Source: Maricaulis sp. (GTDB taxonomy: Bacteria > Pseudomonadota > Alphaproteobacteria > Caulobacterales > Maricaulaceae). From it: a stretch of 52,196 nt of DNA. Positions 12,169-21,154 of this stretch are shown in pieces. Every line of letters begins with the position of its first letter. Position 1 is the first letter of the stretch. The notes beneath the pieces were generated by a model. The model saw only the letters and a list, made by a program, of their open reading frames with translations, did not search any database and was not told where the DNA came from. The DNA lies in contig NZ_JASBRQ010000054.1 of the NCBI RefSeq assembly GCF_030149425.1, positions 1 to 52,196 on the forward strand, given 5' to 3'. The position numbers were made by a program, and so were the translations under genes.

Positions 12169-12813
12169 TCAGAAAACCAACTCGGCGACACCCCAGAAGG
12201 CCGCGCCGGAGGCGATGATGCCGGTGAGCAGGATCAGGCCGTCATGCGTGGTCAGGCCGATCGCGAGGAAGATCACACCGATCGCCGGGATGACCACGCC
12301 ACCGGGAACCACGGAGGCAACGAACATGGCCAGGGAAAGCAGGACGCACAGGATGGCGACCAGGACGGGCCAGGGCGGCCCCATCATCAGGTTGAGACGC
12401 GGATGGATGAAACTGTCCAGCCGTTTCAGCCAGGGCCGGCTCCATTCCAGCGAGCGTTCGAACAGTCCGCGCGGAACCGCGATGCGCTGCACGCTGCGCG
12501 GCAGCCACAGGGATTGCCGGTTGAACAGGAATTGCAGTGAAATCAGCAAGGTCAGCGCCGACATCGTCCAGGTCACACCCGGAATGGCTCCGATAATGGG
12601 CAGGATGGAGATCAGCGCCGGCAGCAGCAGGAGCGGCCCATAGGAGCGGTGGGCCAGCGCATTGAGAATATCGCCGACACAGAGCTGTTCTGTCTGCGGA
12701 CCGCCGGAGAGGTCGTCGAACAGGGTCTCCAGACGCGCCGGCCGGGCTGAGCCGATCTCGGCCTCGTCCTCGCCCTTAGACGCGCTGCCGGGATCATCCT
12801 CGCTGCTGGCCAA
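12169..12813 (-). CDS. ExoD-family exopolysaccharide synthesis protein
   Basis: This 214-residue protein matches the ExoD family, named after the rhizobial protein needed for exopolysaccharide production and alkaline tolerance. An acidic, disordered N-terminus (1-30) is followed by the family's conserved block LCVGDILNALAHRSYGPLLL (about 45-64), then ALISILPIIGAIPGV and three further membrane segments. The biochemical activity of ExoD proteins is not established. It lies between the CPBP protease gene (19 bp upstream) and paralog C (82 bp downstream), all leftward, so it interrupts the run of paralogs and may be functionally tied to it. Confidence 0.88.
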   Translation of the reverse strand: MASSEDDPGSASKGEDEAEIGSARPARLETLFDDLSGGPQTEQLCVGDILNALAHRSYGPLLLLPALISILPIIGAIPGVTWTMSALTLLISLQFLFNRQSLWLPRSVQRIAVPRGLFERSLEWSRPWLKRLDSFIHPRLNLMMGPPWPVLVAILCVLLSLAMFVASVVPGGVVIPAIGVIFLAIGLTTHDGLILLTGIIASGAAFWGVAELVF

Positions 12814-12832
12814 ACCCTGTCCTGACTGCCGC

Positions 12833-13846
12833 CTAGCGGCGTTTGCGGCGCATGAGGATCGCCGCCACTACGGCCAGTGTTAGCATGACCGCCAGCTGGG
12901 TGAAGAGTTCCGGCGTGACCGGGACCGCCCCGTCCTCGCCCATGCCGGTCGAGTTATTGAGCACTTCGGCGAACAGGCCGAGCCAGTCGTCGTCCGGTTG
13001 GCTGAGCATGGCCACAGCCAGCCCGCTGGTCAGGATGGCGACATTGAAACCGCTATGCACACCGCTGGCGCCGGCAATCGATCCCTCCTTCCAGGCGAGG
13101 ACGGAAAGAAACAGCCCGGTCGCCGCGATACCGCCAAGGGCGATTGATCCGGAGGCGATGCCCATGGCCAGAACATGGGCATGCAAAAGACCAAAGACGA
13201 TGGAGTTGATCAGGATCGCCGGCATCATGCCGCCGCGCGCCGCCAGAGAGGACATCATCCAGCCGCGAAACGTCACCTCCTCGACCGTCGCCTGGAACAT
13301 GAAGAGGCCGGCGACAATGAGCAGCGGGACAAAAAGCAAAGGCTGGCCCAGCCGGGAATAGTCCAGATTCTCAAGGTCGGGCATGTCCGCGGGGGTCGAA
13401 CCGGCCAGCTCGGTCAGGGCGAAGGCCACCAGGCCGAGGCTGAAGGCGATCACCACGCCGCCGATAAAGCCGAAGACATAGCGCAGCGTCCAGCCGGGTC
13501 CGCCCAGCCCGATCGTGGCAAAATTCCGCTTCTCCCGGAACCGGGTCCAGATCAGGGTGATACCCCCCCAGACGGTAAACTGCCCCAACAGCGCGAACAG
13601 CAGCATCTTGCCCATGAAGGGCCCCTGCATCAGCGCTGCGGGATCATCCAGCTCGCCGCCCGATGAGACCATGGCGGCGACGACCATGGCGATGACGACA
13701 AGGATCGAAGCCAGGGCAGCCAGACCGAAGAAGAGAATTTGAACCAGGATCGTGGCCCAGGCCGGTCCAAGCTTGGACTGAGCCGGGATCGGTGCATAAG
13801 CCGGTTCGCCGGGCCAGCCCGGATTATCCTCTGCTGTGGTCGACAT
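12833..13846 (-). CDS. CPBP family intramembrane metalloprotease
   Basis: A 337-residue multipass protein with the three CPBP (CAAX protease/bacteriocin-processing, Abi) motifs in order: EExxxR as VEEVTFRG (about 213-220), FxxxH as FGLLHAHV (about 244-251) and HxxxN as HSGFN (about 285-289). The Glu and His residues bind metal in the relative Rce1. Such enzymes cleave membrane-embedded substrates or, in some bacteria, mature bacteriocins; no small peptide gene was found next to it here. The start is ATG at 13846. It sits between paralog D and the ExoD gene on the same strand. Confidence 0.9.
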   Translation of the reverse strand: MSTTAEDNPGWPGEPAYAPIPAQSKLGPAWATILVQILFFGLAALASILVVIAMVVAAMVSSGGELDDPAALMQGPFMGKMLLFALLGQFTVWGGITLIWTRFREKRNFATIGLGGPGWTLRYVFGFIGGVVIAFSLGLVAFALTELAGSTPADMPDLENLDYSRLGQPLLFVPLLIVAGLFMFQATVEEVTFRGWMMSSLAARGGMMPAILINSIVFGLLHAHVLAMGIASGSIALGGIAATGLFLSVLAWKEGSIAGASGVHSGFNVAILTSGLAVAMLSQPDDDWLGLFAEVLNNSTGMGEDGAVPVTPELFTQLAVMLTLAVVAAILMRRKRR

Positions 13847-13933
13847 GGCGGCGTACTCCTGAAGAACGCGGTTGGTGCGGACAAGATGCGGCCCGGCTGT
13901 AACAACCGGGCCGCGTATTGGACGTTGTAGCGA

Positions 13934-14989
13934 TCAGCCTTCGCTCGGGCTAGCCCCGGCCGGGTGATCGGCACCGAGAACCGGTGCATCCTCTTCCGGA
14001 GCCTCGCCGCCAGCGCGGTGACGCACAGCGTTGTAAGCGCCCACCCCGTGCCAGAAGCCCTCAAGGACGATCTGCAACAGATACATCAGGGTTCCACCGA
14101 TCAGCAGCGGCACATAAACGGCCGGATCGGAGAGCGCGTTCTGCAGCGTGGCAAAGACTTCCTCGACGGTCGGCTCTGCGCCATGGCCCAGATAGGTGAA
14201 CTCTTCGATGACCGGCATCATGGCGCCCAGGAAGCTCAGTTCGAGCACAAAGCTGATCACTCCGCCGATGATCACCGAGAGCACCAGGACCACGAAATAG
14301 GACAGCAGTGTCGGGAAGAAGACGCGATCGGTCGCTTCCCAGCTCTCGAAGAAGCGGAATTTGCGGTCGTGCACGGTCAGCGCCGGCGCGACGGAGAGTT
14401 TGACGGCAACGAAGAGAACCGACAGGGCAATCGCGACAAAGCCGAAAAACATGATCAGACCGAAACCAAGGCCACCGGCGAACGTATTGTCGCCGCTCGC
14501 CGCCAGCATGCCGCCGCCGGCGACGCCGAAGGTCACCATCACCATGATGACGCCGAAATACATCGCAATAGCGACAACAAAATAGAGCAGGTTGACGCCA
14601 AGCAGGCGGAATTCGTCCCCGCCCAGGCGCAGCGGAATCACCGCCGCCATCGGCCGCTGGGTCAGGAACCGCATCCAGGCGCCCTGGAAGGACAGGCTCG
14701 CCAATATCGCCAGGATGATGCCCCAGCTTACACTGGCCAGCACACCAAAGACCGAGGAGAGAATGACCATGGCGGCCTCCTCATCGGAAACACTGCCATT
14801 CTCCAGTTCGACGACGGCCGCAATCAGTTCCTTATGCGCCGGGAAGAGGAAGGCCAGCATCAGGGCGATGATCGCGCCTCCGACCAGCATCTGCCAAAGG
14901 GAAATCCAAAGCGCACCGGCCGGATTATCGCCGAAGCGTTTGAAAAACCAGAATATCCCGCTACCGAGATCGAATTGCCTGTCGCTCAT
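13934..14989 (-). CDS. Multipass membrane protein, paralog D
   Basis: The largest of the five paralogs (351 residues), with about six hydrophobic segments and a Pro/Glu-rich C-tail of about 25 residues. Landmarks: FWFFKRFGDNPAGALW near the N-terminus, VIPLRLGGDEFRLLGVNL in the centre, and VKLSVAPALTVHDRKFRFFE followed by SWEATDR. A run of six Gs lies in the ribosome-binding position before the ATG at 14989; a C-tract about 50 nt further upstream in the leader could pair with it. Function unknown. Confidence 0.75.
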   Translation of the reverse strand: MSDRQFDLGSGIFWFFKRFGDNPAGALWISLWQMLVGGAIIALMLAFLFPAHKELIAAVVELENGSVSDEEAAMVILSSVFGVLASVSWGIILAILASLSFQGAWMRFLTQRPMAAVIPLRLGGDEFRLLGVNLLYFVVAIAMYFGVIMVMVTFGVAGGGMLAASGDNTFAGGLGFGLIMFFGFVAIALSVLFVAVKLSVAPALTVHDRKFRFFESWEATDRVFFPTLLSYFVVLVLSVIIGGVISFVLELSFLGAMMPVIEEFTYLGHGAEPTVEEVFATLQNALSDPAVYVPLLIGGTLMYLLQIVLEGFWHGVGAYNAVRHRAGGEAPEEDAPVLGADHPAGASPSEG

Positions 14990-15083
14990 AATGTCCCCCC
15001 TCTGACGAAGCTCCTAGGCTTGCCAGTGTTACCGATCAAACGGAAAACAAAAGGGGGAATTGGCGACCGGGTGTCCCGTGCGC

Positions 15084-16013
15084 TCAGTCCTGTGCCGGCG
15101 CAGCCACACGGTGCCGGTAGATATAGGCGTACAGGCCCGACATCACCGGATAATTGATAAAGGCCATCAGCCCGAACCAGCGCATATACTCACCCAGCCG
15201 CTCGAACCCGGCCGGTTGCGGCATGGTATCGGCAACGGTCACAGTACCGCTCAACAGACGCTCTCCGGTCAGCAGGCTCAAGACCTCATAGATCGCGACC
15301 TCCACCAGCAACAAGGGCAGGCTGGCGAGCAGGATCGCGGCGGCAATGCGCCAGGCCTGCCCCTTGGACAGCGGCCAGATGCTCAGCACCAGGATTTTCT
15401 GCTTGTCGATCGTGGCAGGCAGCGCCAGCGACAGGCGCGCAGTGAGCCAGACCATCATCGCGGCACAGCCGAGACCGGCAATGATCAGTACGCCGGCATC
15501 CATGGCGGTGAGGTAGGACATGGCCTCGATGAGATCGAAACCGCTCGCCTCCGGATCAATACCGGCACGCGACAGCGCGCCGCCCACAAGCGCACTCAAA
15601 AAGGCCAGCCAGAACATGAAAACAAGGACGAAAACGACCAGAGTCAGCACCGACATCAGGACCGAAACGATGAAAGTCCGGAACTCGTCGGCGCCCACTT
15701 TCAAATGCAGCCAGCCGGAATAATCGCCCCGCACAGCCATACGGAACATGGCCGAGGTCAGCGCCACCGAGGTAATCAGATTGATCAGGGTAAGCCCGAA
15801 ACCCAGCGTCGACAGGGCCGAGTTCTCGGTTCCCTCCGGCCCCACCTGCATCAGCAGGATCAAGAGCGCTGCATAGGACAGCGTATAGGGCGCGGCCGCC
15901 ATAATGGCGTGGCGCCAGTGCGATACAAAAAAGGCGTAAGCCGCGGCAACGCTTTGCAGGATCGGCACAGGAGCCGGGTTCAGCGGCGCTTGGTTCTGGG
16001 CGTTGGAAGTCAT
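15084..16013 (-). CDS. Multipass membrane protein, paralog E (most diverged)
   Basis: A 309-residue protein with a Pro/Asn/Gln-rich cytoplasmic-looking N-terminus (1-20) and about six membrane segments. It keeps the family landmarks LHLKVGADEFRTFIVSV and ARLSLALPATIDKQKILVLS followed by IWPLSKGQAW, but lacks the N-terminal KRFG..P motif. The start at 16013 has a normal GAGGTGAC site. It is the first gene of the leftward array, so the main promoter should lie in 16014-16094, where there is a 7-bp inverted repeat (GCCCCGT/ACGGGGC, 16027-16047). Function unknown. Confidence 0.72.
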   Translation of the reverse strand: MTSNAQNQAPLNPAPVPILQSVAAAYAFFVSHWRHAIMAAAPYTLSYAALLILLMQVGPEGTENSALSTLGFGLTLINLITSVALTSAMFRMAVRGDYSGWLHLKVGADEFRTFIVSVLMSVLTLVVFVLVFMFWLAFLSALVGGALSRAGIDPEASGFDLIEAMSYLTAMDAGVLIIAGLGCAAMMVWLTARLSLALPATIDKQKILVLSIWPLSKGQAWRIAAAILLASLPLLLVEVAIYEVLSLLTGERLLSGTVTVADTMPQPAGFERLGEYMRWFGLMAFINYPVMSGLYAYIYRHRVAAPAQD

Positions 16014-16094
16014 GTCACCTCGCTTTGCCCCGTTAAATAGACGGGGCGGCCCGGAGGCAAGATTTGACGTCAGTATGTCGCGGCGCTAGCCGGT

Positions 16095-17252
16095 CTAGTC
16101 CGGCGCGAGGACGAAGCGGTACTGCATGGTATAGCTGGGCGTTGCTATCGGCTCCCCATCCAGCATGGCCGGCTCGTATCGCGTCTCTTCGGCCGCCCTG
16201 ATTGAGACCCGCTCGAAATACCCTTCCGGCATGGCAAAGGCGACCTCAACATTCTCCGTCTCCCCTTCCGGGGTAATACCGAAACGAAGAATAACCACGC
16301 CTTCAGCGCCTCGGTCTGCGGCCCTTATGGGATAGGTTGGGTGAACCCAATTCTCTCGCGGCAATTGCGGCGGAGTAGCGCCTTCCGGAAGCGAACTCGG
16401 GAAGACCTCGTCGCCATTGCTCGCAGCCATGTGGAAACGGTGCGATGCAAGTCGTTCCATGACCCGATCGCGGGTTGGGTCATTGGAGCGCCCGCTATCG
16501 GCCAGCTCGGCGACCAGACGCGATAATCCGAAGGTATGAATTGCGTTGGCGCTCTGGGGATTGATCAGCTCAAACGCATCGGCTGACAGCCGCATATAAT
16601 AGGCCGCTTCTTCATGCTCCCGGCGCACAAGCTCTGAAAGACCGACGAAATAATAGGCTCGCGCAACGGCAAAATTCGCCTCGACTTGCTGTGCTTCAAA
16701 CCCTTCCACCGCGGCGCGGGCCGGACGGCGCAGATCGCGCAGCGAACCGCGCTGGAAGCGAAGCTCGGCGTTGAGGTAATTCGCGTCGGCATACAGCACC
16801 GGGTTGGCCGCCAACAGCCCGTCGACATCGCCAAACTCGTCAATTGCGCGATTGGAGCAACGCGCGGCCTCTTCGAGATCGCCTGCGCGCATGACCGAAA
16901 GGGCAGCATTGTGCCAGCGCCAGCCGGCAATCATCCCCTCTTCTTCACTCTCACGAGAGAGCTCGGCTGAGGCGCGCCAGTGTTCGTAGGCCATTTGGTT
17001 CTCACCCAGCTGCTGGGCGTAGAAACCGACATTCTCAGCCAGGCTGGCCCGCGTGAAGCTGTCGAGATCGGCTTGGCGGGCGGCGCCATAAACCGCACGG
17101 GCCGCCGCAAGCGCTGCTTCGGCGTCTCCGCCCTGCTCTGCGGCGACATATACCCGGTAAAGTTCGGCCACATTGGGCGGCAGTGCATCCTGAGCGCCAG
17201 CCGGCCAGGACAGGCTGATCGATGCGACAAAGGCCAGAAAAACACCCCGCAT
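16095..17252 (-). CDS. Secreted TPR-repeat protein with TonB C-terminal domain
   Basis: The start is placed at ATG 17252 (385 residues), where a strong GGGAGGTGG ribosome site and a signal peptide ([21 protein letters not shown]) coincide; the longer open frame upstream is unsupported. After the signal come helical TPR-like repeats (about 30-260; for example [17 protein letters not shown]), then a TonB C-terminal fold at about 300-385 with the usual [24 protein letters not shown] strand and the ending YTMQYRFVL. TonB C-domains contact outer membrane receptors, but this protein lacks an N-terminal membrane anchor and proline-rich spacer, so it is probably a periplasmic protein that borrows the domain rather than a classical energy transducer. 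Confidence 0.82.
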   Translation of the reverse strand: MRGVFLAFVASISLSWPAGAQDALPPNVAELYRVYVAAEQGGDAEAALAAARAVYGAARQADLDSFTRASLAENVGFYAQQLGENQMAYEHWRASAELSRESEEEGMIAGWRWHNAALSVMRAGDLEEAARCSNRAIDEFGDVDGLLAANPVLYADANYLNAELRFQRGSLRDLRRPARAAVEGFEAQQVEANFAVARAYYFVGLSELVRREHEEAAYYMRLSADAFELINPQSANAIHTFGLSRLVAELADSGRSNDPTRDRVMERLASHRFHMAASNGDEVFPSSLPEGATPPQLPRENWVHPTYPIRAADRGAEGVVILRFGITPEGETENVEVAFAMPEGYFERVSIRAAEETRYEPAMLDGEPIATPSYTMQYRFVLAPD

Positions 17253-17335
17253 TCGACCACCTCCCCAAGTTGGGCGAAGCCTATCATGCAGCTTATTCGG
17301 GTCAATCCCTGCCCCGTCGTGCTGCCGCCGCGCGC

Positions 17336-17364
17336 TTGACAGCCTGCCAGCCCGGATCGATATG
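17336..17364 (+). promoter_or_regulatory. Candidate sigma-70 promoter of trmFO, probably giving a leaderless transcript
   Basis: A perfect -35 TTGACA at 17336-17341 is followed by a 17-bp spacer and GATATG at 17359-17364. Transcription about 7 bp downstream would begin at 17371, exactly the ATG of MTHSQIKP, leaving no 5' leader. The -10 is only moderate. Confidence 0.5.
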
Positions 17365-17370
17365 CCGGGC

Positions 17371-18762
17371 ATGACACATTCACAGATCAAACCTGTTCAC
17401 GTCATCGGCGGCGGCATGGCCGGCTCCGAGGCCGCCTGGCAGCTCGCGAGCGCCGGCGTTCCCGTTATCCTGCACGAGATGCGCGGCGTGAAGGAAACCG
17501 AGGCCCACAAGACCGATGGGCTGGCCGAGCTGGTATGCTCCAACTCCTTCCGCTCGGACGATCACCAGACCAATGCGGTCGGCCTGCTGCATGAAGAAAT
17601 GCGCCGCTGCAATTCCATCATCATGGCCGAGGGCGATAATCACCGCCTGCCCGCCGGCGGCGCCCTCGCCGTCGACCGCGACCGCTTTTCCGAGGCGGTC
17701 ACAAAACGTCTGAGCGAACACCCGCTTGTGACCATTGAGCGCGAGGAAATTCCAGCCTTGCCGCCGGAAGAGTGGGACAGCGTTATTGTCGCCACCGGCC
17801 CGCTGACGTCGGAAAGCCTGTCCGAGGCGATCCTGAAGGAAACCGGTGAAGGCGAGCTCGCCTTCTTTGATGCCATCGCACCGGTGCTCTATCGCGACAG
17901 CATCAATATGGAAAAAGCCTGGTTCCAGTCGCGCTATGACAAGGGTGAGACCGAGGCCGACCGGACCGCCTACCTCAATTGCCCGATGGATGAAGAGCAA
18001 TACAACGCCTTCATCGACGCCCTGATTGACGGCGACAAGACCGAATTCAAGGAGTGGGAGGAGAATACCCCCTATTTCGAAGGTTGTTTGCCGATTGAAG
18101 TGATGGCCGAACGTGGCCGCGAGACCCTGCGCCATGGTCCGATGAAGCCCGTCGGCCTGACCAATCCGCATCAGCCGGATATCAAGCCGCACGCCATCGT
18201 CCAGCTGCGCCAGGACAATGCGCTGGGCACGCTATTCAATCTGGTCGGCTTCCAGACCAAGCTGAAGTACGGCGCCCAGGGCGATATCTTCCGCATGATC
18301 CCGGGCCTGGAAGAGGCGCGCTTTGCCCGTCTCGGCGGCATTCACCGCAACACCTTCCTCAACTCCCCCAAACTGCTGGACAAGCAATTGCGTCTGAAGT
18401 CCCAGCCGCGCCTGCGTTTCGCCGGCCAGCTGATTGGCGTTGAGGGTTATGTCGAAAGCGCCTCCATGGGCCTTCTGGCCGGGCGTTTCGCGGCAGCCGA
18501 GCGGCTCGGTCAGTCGATCGCGCCGCCGCCGGAAACAACGGCTCTGGGCGCACTGATCGAGCATGTGACCGGTGGCCATCTCGATGCCGGCAAGGGCTCC
18601 TTCCAGCCGATGAATGTCAATTTCGGCCTGTTCCCGCAAATGCAGGCGCCCAGTCGCGATGAAGAGGGCAACCGCATTCGCGGCAAGGCCAAAAGCGTGG
18701 CCAAGAAAAAGCTGATGTCAGCGCGGGCGCTCGACGACCTCGCAAACTGGTTGCCGGCCTGA
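17371..18762 (+). CDS. trmFO: Folate/FAD-dependent tRNA (uracil-54-C5) methyltransferase
   Basis: TrmFO (formerly Gid) makes ribothymidine at position 54 of tRNA using methylene-tetrahydrofolate and FADH2. The 463-residue product has the N-terminal FAD-binding motif [13 protein letters not shown] (about 12-24), the conserved [11 protein letters not shown] segment with its cysteine (about 54-64), and the C-terminal [10 protein letters not shown] and NFGLFP blocks. Two in-frame ATGs exist, at 17362 and 17371. I prefer 17371 because the first overlaps the predicted -10 element and neither has a good ribosome site, which fits a leaderless mRNA. The neighbour upstream is divergent. Confidence 0.95.
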   Translation: MTHSQIKPVHVIGGGMAGSEAAWQLASAGVPVILHEMRGVKETEAHKTDGLAELVCSNSFRSDDHQTNAVGLLHEEMRRCNSIIMAEGDNHRLPAGGALAVDRDRFSEAVTKRLSEHPLVTIEREEIPALPPEEWDSVIVATGPLTSESLSEAILKETGEGELAFFDAIAPVLYRDSINMEKAWFQSRYDKGETEADRTAYLNCPMDEEQYNAFIDALIDGDKTEFKEWEENTPYFEGCLPIEVMAERGRETLRHGPMKPVGLTNPHQPDIKPHAIVQLRQDNALGTLFNLVGFQTKLKYGAQGDIFRMIPGLEEARFARLGGIHRNTFLNSPKLLDKQLRLKSQPRLRFAGQLIGVEGYVESASMGLLAGRFAAAERLGQSIAPPPETTALGALIEHVTGGHLDAGKGSFQPMNVNFGLFPQMQAPSRDEEGNRIRGKAKSVAKKKLMSARALDDLANWLPA

Positions 18763-18771
18763 ACCGTTTGA

Positions 18772-19467
18772 CTACCAGGCCAGGTCTTCGCCGCTGATGT
18801 GGAAGAAACGGCCACTCATGGCGGGCTGTTTGAAGGCACGGGCAATCAGGTCGAGCTGAGCGGAAACGCTTTCCGGCGCGGTCATCAGACCATTGGGGCC
18901 GCCCATATCCGTGCGCACCCAGCCCGGGTGCAGGATCAGCACCACGATATCGCGATCCTTGAGGTCGATGCTCAAAGACTTGCCGACAGCGTTAAGGGCC
19001 GCCTTCGAGGCGCGATAGCCATAGGCGCCACCACTGTCATTGTCGCTGATCGAGCCCATGCGGCTGGATTGCAGGGCAATGACCTTCATTTCCGAGGCCG
19101 CAACCTGGTCGGCGAAGGCCTCTACCAGGGCCAGCGGGGCGAGCGTGTTGACGCGCATTTCTTCCATGAAGCGCTCATTCGCCGCCGAACCGAAGCTGCG
19201 CGTCTCGCGCGTCATCATGCCGGCATTGGCAAACAGGAGATCGATGGGAGCGCTCACCCGCTGAGCCAGAGCTGCAGCAGACCCCAGCTCCATGGCGTCG
19301 TAGGTTTCCAGCACCAAACGCCCATCGCCCGGGTCCAGCGCCTTGAGGTCGTCCGCTGCATCGGGGTTGCGGCATGCCGCCGTGATCGTCCAGCCGCGCT
19401 CAAGCAGCTGCCGGGTATGTTCCAGGCCCAGACCGCGATTGGCGCCGGTGATCAAAGCATGGGGCAT
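18772..19467 (-). CDS. Short-chain dehydrogenase/reductase
   Basis: A 231-residue classical SDR from ATG 19467, which has an AGGAGA ribosome site; the ten upstream in-frame residues are not supported. Visible motifs: TGANRGLG nucleotide-binding turn (about 6-13), the NAG motif in FANAGM, the catalytic Ser in LQSSRMGS and the YRASK catalytic Tyr/Lys pair. The LHPGWVRTDMGG segment after the active site is typical of the family. The substrate cannot be told. The coding ends face trmFO with only 9 bp between the stops. Confidence 0.92.
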   Translation of the reverse strand: MPHALITGANRGLGLEHTRQLLERGWTITAACRNPDAADDLKALDPGDGRLVLETYDAMELGSAAALAQRVSAPIDLLFANAGMMTRETRSFGSAANERFMEEMRVNTLAPLALVEAFADQVAASEMKVIALQSSRMGSISDNDSGGAYGYRASKAALNAVGKSLSIDLKDRDIVVLILHPGWVRTDMGGPNGLMTAPESVSAQLDLIARAFKQPAMSGRFFHISGEDLAW

Positions 19468-19545
19468 GTGGTGTCTCCTGTCTCGATTCCGTGACAACCT
19501 ATTCCAATTCCGCCGCTTGTCAGCCTTTTGTACAGTGAACAGCGT

Positions 19546-20361
19546 CTAGCGCCCTGTCAGTGACAGCCAGCTCAAGCGCAGCTGACGGGCCAGGAGGGGC
19601 GGTTCAGCGGCGGTCTGGAACGGGTTTTCCGGCAAGCGTTTGAGATAGCCTGGAACCAGCCGGACATAGCCCAGCGCCGGCACGGTCTCGGCCGGCAATT
19701 CCCCCTGCTCCGCAAGCGTCGCCAATTCGGCATGAATGACGGCGCGAACATCTTCCAGCGCCGGCTTGATCAGGTTTTCACCCAGCCCCTGCGCCAGCAT
19801 GGCGGCGCTGCCGCCGGCTTCGCTCAGCGTATCGCCGGCGAGCGGGGCGCGGCCGATCTGCGCCCGGTGCGGAAAGGCCCGCAACAGGCCGGTCAGCCCC
19901 CAGGCGCGCCCGGCACTGCGGCTCAAGGCATCATCGGCTTGCGCGTCGCTGACAGCCAGCGCCAGCCGCATGAGCGTAACCGAGGTCCGGTCGACATAGG
20001 CGATGAGGTCACCCAGATCCGTGAACGGGCGCGCCGTGACATCGTCGAAACGCGCGGCGATCATGTCCAGCAGATCGTCCTTGGGCACGATGCCGGTCAA
20101 TGTCGCCAGGCCTTCAGTCACGTCATGACGGCGCACCTTCGGGGTATCGGCATAAAGGTCTTCCACGGCATCGCGCCACCAGGTCAGCTTCATCTCGCCG
20201 ATCAGGCTCTCCGACGTGGCCTCGGCGATGCGTGCGATGTCCTGATTGAAGGCATAGAGCGTGAACAGCCGCTCGCGAATCTCGGCCGGCGCAAACAGGG
20301 CCGCCATGCGCCGATCAGGATCGGACTTTTGTAACAGAGCGTTGAAATCTTCAGTTGGCAT
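19546..20361 (-). CDS. Squalene/phytoene synthase-like protein (NDUFAF6-like)
   Basis: A 271-residue all-helical protein from ATG 20361 with a CAGGAG ribosome site. The sequence [11 protein letters not shown] (about 33-43) and [14 protein letters not shown] resemble the first substrate-binding region of trans-isoprenyl head-to-head synthases; a second clear DxxxD motif is missing at the usual place ([13 protein letters not shown] is there instead). This matches the alphaproteobacterial and mitochondrial branch related to the complex I assembly factor NDUFAF6 rather than a true carotenoid or squalene enzyme. In related bacteria a homologue sits between secF and trmFO, as it does here, though separated by extra genes. 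Confidence 0.82.
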   Translation of the reverse strand: MPTEDFNALLQKSDPDRRMAALFAPAEIRERLFTLYAFNQDIARIAEATSESLIGEMKLTWWRDAVEDLYADTPKVRRHDVTEGLATLTGIVPKDDLLDMIAARFDDVTARPFTDLGDLIAYVDRTSVTLMRLALAVSDAQADDALSRSAGRAWGLTGLLRAFPHRAQIGRAPLAGDTLSEAGGSAAMLAQGLGENLIKPALEDVRAVIHAELATLAEQGELPAETVPALGYVRLVPGYLKRLPENPFQTAAEPPLLARQLRLSWLSLTGR

Positions 20362-20459
20362 CAGTTGCTCCTGTGGACAGGCGCCACACACACCCCATAT
20401 GGACAGGGACGAACCGGTTCCGCCGGATATTCCCCATCTTGTTTGCCTGTGAGGTTCCC

Positions 20460-21077
20460 ATGGCTTTTACCCTGCCCGAACTGCCCTACGCCAAAGACGC
20501 GCTTGCCCCTCATATCTCCCCGGAGACGCTCGATTTCCACCATGGGAAGCACCACAACGCATATGTGGGCAAGCTGAATGGTCTCATCGAGGGCACCGAT
20601 CTGGCCGATAAGAGCCTCGAAGACGTCATCCTGGCCTCGGCCGGCGACGCCTCCAAGGCCGGTGTTTTCAACAATGCAGCCCAGATCTGGAACCATACCT
20701 TCTACTGGCACTCCATGGCCCCCAATGGCGGCGGCGCACCGACCGGTGAACTGGCCGAACTGATCGATCGCGATTTCGGCTCGCTGGACGCTTTCAAGAG
20801 CGCCTTTGCCGATGCCGGCGCGACCCAGTTCGGTTCCGGCTGGGCCTGGCTGGTGCTGGCCAATGGCAAGCTGGAAGTGCGCAAAACCCTCAATGCGGAA
20901 ACCCCGCTGACCGAGGACGGTGTTACCCCGTTGCTGACCATGGATGTCTGGGAGCACGCCTATTATCTCGACTTCCAGAACCGCCGCCCGGACTACATCA
21001 CCAGCTTCCTCGACAATCTGGTGAACTGGGACTTTGCCGCCGCCAATCTCGCGGCAGCCAAAGAAACCGCTGCATAG
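20460..21077 (+). CDS. sodB: Superoxide dismutase, iron type
   Basis: A 205-residue Fe-superoxide dismutase that converts superoxide to hydrogen peroxide and oxygen in the cytoplasm. The metal ligands are visible: H27 in [12 protein letters not shown]79 in WNHTFYW, D162 and H166 in [12 protein letters not shown]. Gln75 in NNAAQIWNH is the iron-type marker; Mn enzymes usually use a Gln elsewhere. The start at 20460 has a GAGG ribosome site, so the upstream open frame is not part of the gene. It is divergent from the squalene-synthase-like gene over 98 bp. Confidence 0.97.
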   Translation: MAFTLPELPYAKDALAPHISPETLDFHHGKHHNAYVGKLNGLIEGTDLADKSLEDVILASAGDASKAGVFNNAAQIWNHTFYWHSMAPNGGGAPTGELAELIDRDFGSLDAFKSAFADAGATQFGSGWAWLVLANGKLEVRKTLNAETPLTEDGVTPLLTMDVWEHAYYLDFQNRRPDYITSFLDNLVNWDFAAANLAAAKETAA

Positions 21078-21115
21078 CGCAAGCAACGGGTCGCCAAGAC
21101 CCTACTGGCGCTCTA

Positions 21116-21153
21116 GGTTTCCCTCTGGTCGATAATATTCCCAGAGGGAAACC
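21116..21153 (+). promoter_or_regulatory. Perfect 13-bp inverted repeat covering the ribosome site of the serine hydrolase gene
   Basis: The arms at 21116-21128 (GGTTTCCCTCTGG) and 21141-21153 (its exact complement) are separated by a 12-nt A/T-rich loop. The right arm contains the ribosome site GAGGG (21144-21148), 6 nt before the ATG at 21155. In RNA this would hide the ribosome site; there is no T-run, so it is not an obvious terminator for sodB. A DNA operator is the alternative. Confidence 0.7.
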
Positions 21154-21154
21154 C

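Noticed and set aside
16027..16047. Inverted repeat GCCCCGT/ACGGGGC before paralog E
   Set aside because: Arms of only 7 bp and no T-run; it could be an operator, but nothing distinguishes it from chance.
20411..20420. Palindrome GAACCGGTTC between the squalene-synthase-like gene and sodB
   Set aside because: A 10-bp palindrome is expected many times by chance in 52 kb, and the GAAC/GTTC spacing does not fit a LexA box.
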